From Pseudomonadota bacterium (GTDB taxonomy: Bacteria; Pseudomonadota; Alphaproteobacteria; Reyranellales; Reyranellaceae): DNA of 18,353 nt. This document shows positions 14,415-18,353 of the stretch, piece by piece (the stretch's first letter is position 1; each line of letters begins with the position of its first letter). The notes beneath the pieces were generated by a model. The model worked only from the letters and a program-made list of their open reading frames with translations. It was not told the origin of the DNA and searched no databases. The translations under genes were made by a program, and so were the position numbers. The stretch covers positions 1 through 18,353 of the forward strand of contig JAEZIF010000109.1 of the NCBI GenBank assembly GCA_023416135.1. Reading direction: 5' to 3'.

Positions 14415-14689
14415 CTAAGCTGTCGCCTTCACTTGCGGGCCGATCGAGAGAGCTTGGTCTTGACCTTGACTTCGTTCGACTGTGACGTCGTCGGCGAGCT
14501 CGATGTCGGGATCGACCTCGTTGTCGAGCGAGAAGAGGTCGACGCCCATCATGCCGTTCTCGCTCTGCTGATGTCGACAGCGTCGGGCACGCAGTTGGAG
14601 GCCTGCGTCGGGATGCCGATGCCGAGGTTGACGTAGAAGCCGTCCTTGAGCTCCTTGGCGGCGCGCGCGCCAAGCCGATCGCGGTCAAA
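14415..14689 (-). pseudogene. Decayed second copy of scoB (CoA-transferase subunit B)
   Basis: Read on the minus strand, this stretch aligns with the intact scoB at 16892-17557. The first part (FDRDRLGARAAKELKDGF, YVNLGIGIPT) matches scoB residues 3-30 but has no start codon. A 4-base deletion then shifts the frame near the catalytic QSENGM site. The next piece, to EVDPDI, is joined directly to ELADD, removing 375 bases (exactly 125 codons, scoB residues 67-191) at a short shared ATC. The end, with LSIGP and a TAG at 14415-14417, corresponds to the true C-terminus but has further small indels. Between 14504 and 14672 identity is about nine in ten bases by hand count, apart from the gap. It cannot make a working enzyme. 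Its 5' end overlaps the protease stop codon. Confidence 0.88.
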
Positions 14690-16721
14690 CGAAGAAAACG
14701 TCGTTGCGGCTGGAGAGAACGGTCATCAGGACGTCCTGGAAGTCGTTGTCGCCGGTCGCTACCGCCAGGTCTTCGAAGCCGACCTGCAGCACGCGCCCGC
14801 CAGGCGCGGTGCCCGACAGCACCTGAGCGGCGTGCCCGGGATTGAGGCCCTGGATCGAGTGGAAGATCGTGGCGTCGAGAATGCCAAGCGTTGCGCTCTG
14901 CAACACCAGCGGCAGGCCGCCGTAGGCGTTGCCCGGCGTCAGTGACCCCTGGTTCAGGAACGAGAGGTTGTCGGGCAGCGCCCCGAATTGAGCGAAGCCA
15001 TCCTGGATCAGGAAGAAGCCGATCTGCTCGCTACTGGCTGGCACGCCGAGATCGATCGTAGTGGCGCCGGGACCGCGTGTATCGGCAAATAGAATGTCGA
15101 CGCCGCTGATCGCGCCGTCGGCGCCGACCGTGTACCAGCCCACCGTGTTGTTGAAGGAGGAGATCCCGCCGTTCAGCGTAACCGAGAAACGCACGAGGTT
15201 ATCACCGGTCAGGAAGGATTGGTTGACGATGCCGTTGATTGCTTGTGGAGCGACGCTCACGCCTTCGTACAAGGCGGGCAGGAAGGGCTCGAACGTGACA
15301 GCGGTGCGCAGCCCGTCGCTGCCGGCGCGGGCGACGGCCATGAAATCGCCGCCGGAGTAGAGGCCCTTCAGCAGGATTTCGGTGTCGCCCATGATCAGGG
15401 TCGTGTCGCCGCCGAACTGCACAATCCTTAGATGGTCGCGTCCAATCAACGAGCCCGTGACATCGATGGTCGTGCTCTGGCCGAAATCGAACACGGTATC
15501 GCCGTCCATGTTCCCGAGCGTGTCGCGCAACACGTTAAATCCGCCGCCCGGGTGGAGCGTGTCGGGATCCGCGCCACCGGTCAGCACGTCGTCGCCGCTG
15601 CCGCCCCACAGCTCGTCGTTGCCTCCGCGGCCATCGAGAGTCGAATCGACATCGGAGGCGGTAATCTGGTCGTCACCGGCACCGCCGATGCCGGTCTCGA
15701 TGACGGTGCCGAAGGCGATGCCTATGTTGTTCGTCCTGCCGCCGGCGCTCGAAAAGGCGCCGGGATTGAGGTTGATCACCGCATCGTCTGAGAATCCGGA
15801 CAGGTCGAGCGCGTTGCCGTGGCCGTTCTCCCAGATCGTGACGATGGGATTGCGGTTGACGTCGAAATCGTAGAACTGGCCGACCGGGCCTTCGATGTTG
15901 GAGTTGAAGCCGAAGATGTGGCCGCCGCCGGTCAGCGGCCCACTGGTCGCCGCGCCGTAGAGGCGCTGTACGGCGAGGATGTCCAGCATCATCGGGGTCA
16001 GCGGCTCATAGTGCTTGCCGGTGGAGTCCGTGCCCCAGTTCGTGCCGGTGACGGGATAGCTATCGATGTAGCGGCCGGCTTCGTGCGGTTCGAAATACGA
16101 CATGATCGACCACAGCGTCATGTCGTACGGCGAGAACTGCTGCGAAGGCACGTTGTCTGAATTGTACGGGCCGGCATGGCCGAGGCCGAGCATGTGGCCG
16201 AGTTCGTGGATCAACGTCGAATAGGCGCCGTTGGCTTTCGATCCCAGGTCCGGTCCGAGCCCGCCGAACGAGGACGGCTGGTAGGAGATATGCAGCTTGC
16301 CGCCGTCGGAGTCGAACGGAGGCGGCGAAGCGAGTCTGTCGCCGCCGATCGGCACTGGTGTCGGGCTGCCCGGCGTCCAGAACGCGCCGTCGCTGCCGCG
16401 CACGATGAGGAAGTTGGCCCCCGTGGCGCTGCCTGCCTGGGTGATGCTGACGTCCGTGACGGCCATCCACAGGGCCATGCAGGCTTCGAACGCCGCCCGC
16501 TCGTCCGGTGTCCAGCCGGAGTTATCGTCAAACCAATAAGCGACGGCGCCGGGCGTGCCGGGCAGCGTGTCGCCCCACTTTGCCGCGGTGGAGGAGGTCG
16601 CGTCGTACTGTGCGGGATTCGTTGGGCGTGCCCAAGTCCTAAAGGCGGTTGCCGCGATGTGGTCGTCCTCGTCCACACCACTCAGGAAGGCGACGACTGA
16701 CTCGTACGGCTCGGATGCCAT
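14685..16721 (-). CDS. Serralysin-like secreted zinc metalloprotease with RTX repeats and DUF4114-like region
   Basis: The protein is 678 residues from ATG 16721. The zinc site HELGHMLGLGH (172-182) fits HExxHxxGxxH, and the Met-turn SIMSYF follows at 205-210, so this is a metzincin of the M10B (serralysin) type. Glycine-rich calcium-binding repeats occupy about 345-392 (GRGGNDELWGGSGDDVLTGG). The C-terminal third (about 500-670) resembles DUF4114, with IGFFLIQDGF and GDNDFQDVLMTVLSS. There is no N-terminal signal peptide; the chain ends NDVFFV, the acidic-plus-hydrophobic tail typical of type I secretion substrates. No ABC exporter, membrane fusion or inhibitor gene is nearby. The stop codon lies inside the aligned 5' end of the scoB relic, yet the tail looks complete. 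A TTG at 16727 would add two residues. Confidence 0.88.
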   Translation of the reverse strand: MASEPYESVVAFLSGVDEDDHIAATAFRTWARPTNPAQYDATSSTAAKWGDTLPGTPGAVAYWFDDNSGWTPDERAAFEACMALWMAVTDVSITQAGSATGANFLIVRGSDGAFWTPGSPTPVPIGGDRLASPPPFDSDGGKLHISYQPSSFGGLGPDLGSKANGAYSTLIHELGHMLGLGHAGPYNSDNVPSQQFSPYDMTLWSIMSYFEPHEAGRYIDSYPVTGTNWGTDSTGKHYEPLTPMMLDILAVQRLYGAATSGPLTGGGHIFGFNSNIEGPVGQFYDFDVNRNPIVTIWENGHGNALDLSGFSDDAVINLNPGAFSSAGGRTNNIGIAFGTVIETGIGGAGDDQITASDVDSTLDGRGGNDELWGGSGDDVLTGGADPDTLHPGGGFNVLRDTLGNMDGDTVFDFGQSTTIDVTGSLIGRDHLRIVQFGGDTTLIMGDTEILLKGLYSGGDFMAVARAGSDGLRTAVTFEPFLPALYEGVSVAPQAINGIVNQSFLTGDNLVRFSVTLNGGISSFNNTVGWYTVGADGAISGVDILFADTRGPGATTIDLGVPASSEQIGFFLIQDGFAQFGALPDNLSFLNQGSLTPGNAYGGLPLVLQSATLGILDATIFHSIQGLNPGHAAQVLSGTAPGGRVLQVGFEDLAVATGDNDFQDVLMTVLSSRNDVFFV

Positions 16722-16754
16722 TCGCAACTACCGGTTACGCTACACTGCTTCCAG

Positions 16755-16820
16755 TTAGCGCATCGGCACCGGGCTCGTCGAGACCGCCTGGAAATCTTTG
16801 TTGCGCCTCTGCGGCGCCAT
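16755..16820 (-). CDS. Possible 21-codon small ORF ahead of the protease gene
   Basis: An ATG at 16820 lies three bases after AGAGGAAG, a good Shine-Dalgarno, and opens a frame of 21 residues (MAPQRRNKDFQAVSTSPVPM plus R) ending with TAA at 16755-16757. It sits between scoB and the protease, 33 bases upstream of the protease ATG. It could be a leader peptide or chance; I recognise no family. Confidence 0.2.
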   Translation of the reverse strand: MAPQRRNKDFQAVSTSPVPMR

Positions 16821-16839
16821 GTCTTCCTCTTTCGTACCG

Positions 16840-16861
16840 CGCGCTCGTGAGCTTGAGCGCG
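16840..16861 (-). terminator. Hairpin after scoB, weak terminator candidate
   Basis: A 7-bp perfect stem (cgcgctc 16840-16846 and gagcgcg 16855-16861) with an 8-base loop lies 30 bases downstream of the scoB stop on the minus strand. No T tract follows in that direction, so termination would be inefficient or absent, and read-through into the protease gene is possible. Confidence 0.3.
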
Positions 16862-16891
16862 GGACGCATGCAGAAGGACCGTGAAGGCCTA

Positions 16892-17557
16892 CTAGGCGAC
16901 CTTTTCCTTTACGCCAGGTCCGATCGAGAGCTTGGCCTTGGTCTTGCCCTCGACCTCGTCGACGCTCACGCCGTCGGCGAGCTCGATCAGGGTCACGCCG
17001 CCATCGCCCGTCTTGTCGATGGTGAAGACGCCGAGCTCGGAGATCACCATGTCGACCACGCGCTTGCCGGTGAGCGGCAGGGTGCATTCCTTGAGGAGCT
17101 TTGAGGCGCCGTCCTTGGAGACATGCTCCATGGTGACGATGACCTTGCGCACGCCGGCCACGAGATCCATGGCGCCGCCCATGCCCTTCACCATCTTGCC
17201 CGGGATCATCCAGTTGGCGAGGTCGCCGTTCTCGGCCACTTCCATGGCGCCCAGGATGCTGAGGTCGATGTGGCCGCCGCGGATCATGCCGAAGCTGTCG
17301 GCCGACGAGAAATAGGACGTGCCCTTGAGCTCGGTCACGGTCTGCTTGCCGGCATTGATGATGTCGGGGTCGACCTCGTTGTCGAGCGGGAAGGGGCCGA
17401 CGCCCAGCATGCCGTTCTCGCTCTGCAGCGTGATGTCGACATCGTCCGGCACGTAGTTGGAGACCAGCGTCGGGATGCCGATGCCGAGATTGACGTAGAA
17501 GCCGTCCTTCAGTTCCTTGGCGGCGCGCGCCGCCATCTGCTCACGGGTCCAGGCCAT
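16892..17557 (-). CDS. scoB: Succinyl-CoA:3-ketoacid CoA-transferase, subunit B
   Basis: The protein is 221 residues from ATG 17557, preceded by TAGGAGA, which includes the stop codon of scoA. It has the family I CoA-transferase signature LQSENGMLG with the catalytic Glu47 that forms the enzyme-CoA thioester. GIGIPTLVSNYVP (25-37) and FSSADSFGMIRGGHIDLSI (83-101) are typical of SCOT beta subunits. With subunit A it moves CoA from succinyl-CoA to acetoacetate (or a related 3-oxoacid) in ketone body or 3-oxoacid use. A 3-oxoadipate CoA-transferase (PcaJ) role is less likely but not excluded. A decayed relative of this gene lies at 14415-14689 on the other side of the protease gene. Confidence 0.93.
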   Translation of the reverse strand: MAWTREQMAARAAKELKDGFYVNLGIGIPTLVSNYVPDDVDITLQSENGMLGVGPFPLDNEVDPDIINAGKQTVTELKGTSYFSSADSFGMIRGGHIDLSILGAMEVAENGDLANWMIPGKMVKGMGGAMDLVAGVRKVIVTMEHVSKDGASKLLKECTLPLTGKRVVDMVISELGVFTIDKTGDGGVTLIELADGVSVDEVEGKTKAKLSIGPGVKEKVA

Positions 17558-17568
17558 GGTGATCTCTC

Positions 17569-18270
17569 CTAAGCCTTGCGGATGGTGCGTTGCTCGATCT
17601 TCTTGTCGTAGGGCGCACCGCAAATGATGCGTTTCACGAAGATGCCGGGCGTATGGACATGGTCGGGATCGATGGCGCCCACCGGCACCAGCTCCTCGAC
17701 CTCGGCGACGCAGAGCTTGGCTGCCGTCGCCATCATCGGATTGAAGTTGCGCGCCGCCTTGCGATAGACGAGGTTGCCTGCCGCGTCGCCCTTCCACGCC
17801 TTGACCAGCGCCAGGTCGCCGAACAGGCCGCGTTCCATGACGTATTCGTGCCCGTCGAAGACCTTGGTCTCCTTGCCCTTGGCGACCTCGGTGCCGACGC
17901 CGGTCTTGGTGTAGAAGGCCGGGATGCCGGCGCCGCCGGCGCGGCAGCGCTCGGCCAGCGTGCCCTGCGGGTTGAACTCGATCTCGAGCTTGCCTTCGAG
18001 GTAGAGCTTGGCGAACGTCTTGTTCTCGCCGACGTAGGACGAAATCATCTTCTTGACCTGACCGGTCTCCAGCAGCAGGCCCAGGCCCTCGCCGTCGATG
18101 CCGGCGTTGTTGCTGACGCAGGTCAGGTTCTTGACGCCCGAATCGCGCAACGCGTGAATCAGCTTATCGGGAATGCCGACCAGCCCGAAACCGCCGCACA
18201 TCACCACCATGCCGTCGCGCAGCACGCCCTCGAGCGCCGACTTGGCATCCTTGTAGACCTTGTTCGCCAT
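17569..18270 (-). CDS. scoA: Succinyl-CoA:3-ketoacid CoA-transferase, subunit A
   Basis: The protein is 233 residues from ATG 18270. It carries the subunit A signature DGMVVMCGGFGLVGIP (19-34), in which the glycine-rich loop binds CoA, followed by VSNNAGIDGEGLGLLLETGQ and KMISSYVGEN. GAGIPAFYTKTGVGTEVA is also characteristic. It forms the alpha half of the heterotetrameric CoA-transferase with the scoB product; the two genes are 11 bases apart and clearly one transcription unit. The protein is full length for bacterial ScoA. It is cytoplasmic, with no signal peptide. Confidence 0.94.
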   Translation of the reverse strand: MANKVYKDAKSALEGVLRDGMVVMCGGFGLVGIPDKLIHALRDSGVKNLTCVSNNAGIDGEGLGLLLETGQVKKMISSYVGENKTFAKLYLEGKLEIEFNPQGTLAERCRAGGAGIPAFYTKTGVGTEVAKGKETKVFDGHEYVMERGLFGDLALVKAWKGDAAGNLVYRKAARNFNPMMATAAKLCVAEVEELVPVGAIDPDHVHTPGIFVKRIICGAPYDKKIEQRTIRKA

Positions 18271-18293
18271 ACCACCGTCCTTCGTACCCTGCC

Positions 18294-18323
18294 GTCATAC
18301 GGCGGCGGAGGGGGCGTCGGCAA
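18294..18323 (-). promoter_or_regulatory. Candidate promoter of scoA-scoB
   Basis: On the minus strand TTGCCG (18318-18323) and TATGAC (18294-18299) are 18 bases apart, each with four of six consensus matches, placing a start about 15-20 bases before the scoA ATG. The leader would be short, and the match is modest. Confidence 0.35.
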
Positions 18324-18353
18324 CCGGTCATGTCGGAGCGCGGACCCGGGAGG

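Noticed and set aside
14433..14636. Plus-strand open frame of 67 codons
   Set aside because: It is the antisense of the scoB relic, which explains the sequence fully; it has no homology or convincing ribosome binding site of its own.
16858..17087. Longer minus-strand frame leading into the small ORF at 16755-16820
   Set aside because: That upstream part is a shifted frame of scoB; only the 21 codons from ATG 16820 have their own ribosome binding site, and even those are doubtful.

Overview
This is a GC-rich (about two thirds G+C by eye), densely coded chromosomal window from a probable alphaproteobacterium. Two things point there: a textbook alphaproteobacterial LexA box (GTTC-N7-GTTC) over the dinB promoter, and a run of catabolic genes (LLM flavin monooxygenase, IclR, branched-chain-type binding protein, LeuC/LeuD homologues) typical of soil Rhodospirillales/Hyphomicrobiales. 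A Reyranella-like organism is my guess; the sequence does not prove it. I see no tRNA, rRNA, CRISPR array, transposase or phage gene.

Left part (1-6801): the last 29 codons of an OmpA-family protein with a strong intrinsic terminator, then mostly minus-strand genes. From right to left in transcription order these are dinB (DNA polymerase IV, SOS-controlled), a GH15 glucoamylase/trehalase-like hydrolase, a small secreted thermonuclease-fold protein with altered active-site residues, an L-asparaginase that seems to start at CTG, a Tat-exported DUF6152-like protein and a four-helix membrane protein. One plus-strand gene (2916-3644) encodes a membrane-anchored protein with an OapA/LysM-like domain but no M23 peptidase domain.

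Middle (6988-14411): eight co-directional genes that look like one catabolic operon. They encode an ABC-type substrate-binding protein, an IclR regulator, a GlcG/HbpS-like protein, an isocitrate-lyase/PEP-mutase-family lyase with the catalytic KKCGH motif, LeuC-like and LeuD-like hydratase subunits, an SDR dehydrogenase and an LLM flavin monooxygenase. From the lyase to the SDR the genes overlap by 1 or 4 bases. A near-perfect 12-bp inverted repeat buries the ribosome binding site of the first gene. The enzyme set suggests oxygenation and dehydrogenation of an unknown compound to a 2-alkylmalate-like acid, isomerisation or hydration by the aconitase-type pair, and retro-aldol cleavage to a 2-oxo acid plus a carboxylate. 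The closest known logic is dimethylmaleate hydratase plus 2,3-dimethylmalate lyase of anaerobic nicotinate fermentation. The real substrate is unknown.

Right part (14415-18270), all minus strand: an intact scoA-scoB pair (3-oxoacid CoA-transferase), a serralysin-like secreted zinc protease with RTX repeats and a DUF4114-like C-terminal region, and then a decayed second scoB. That relic has lost its start codon, carries frameshifts and has an in-frame 375-nt internal deletion. The protease stop codon lies inside the aligned 5' end of the relic, so the protease sits exactly between two scoB copies, marking a past rearrangement.
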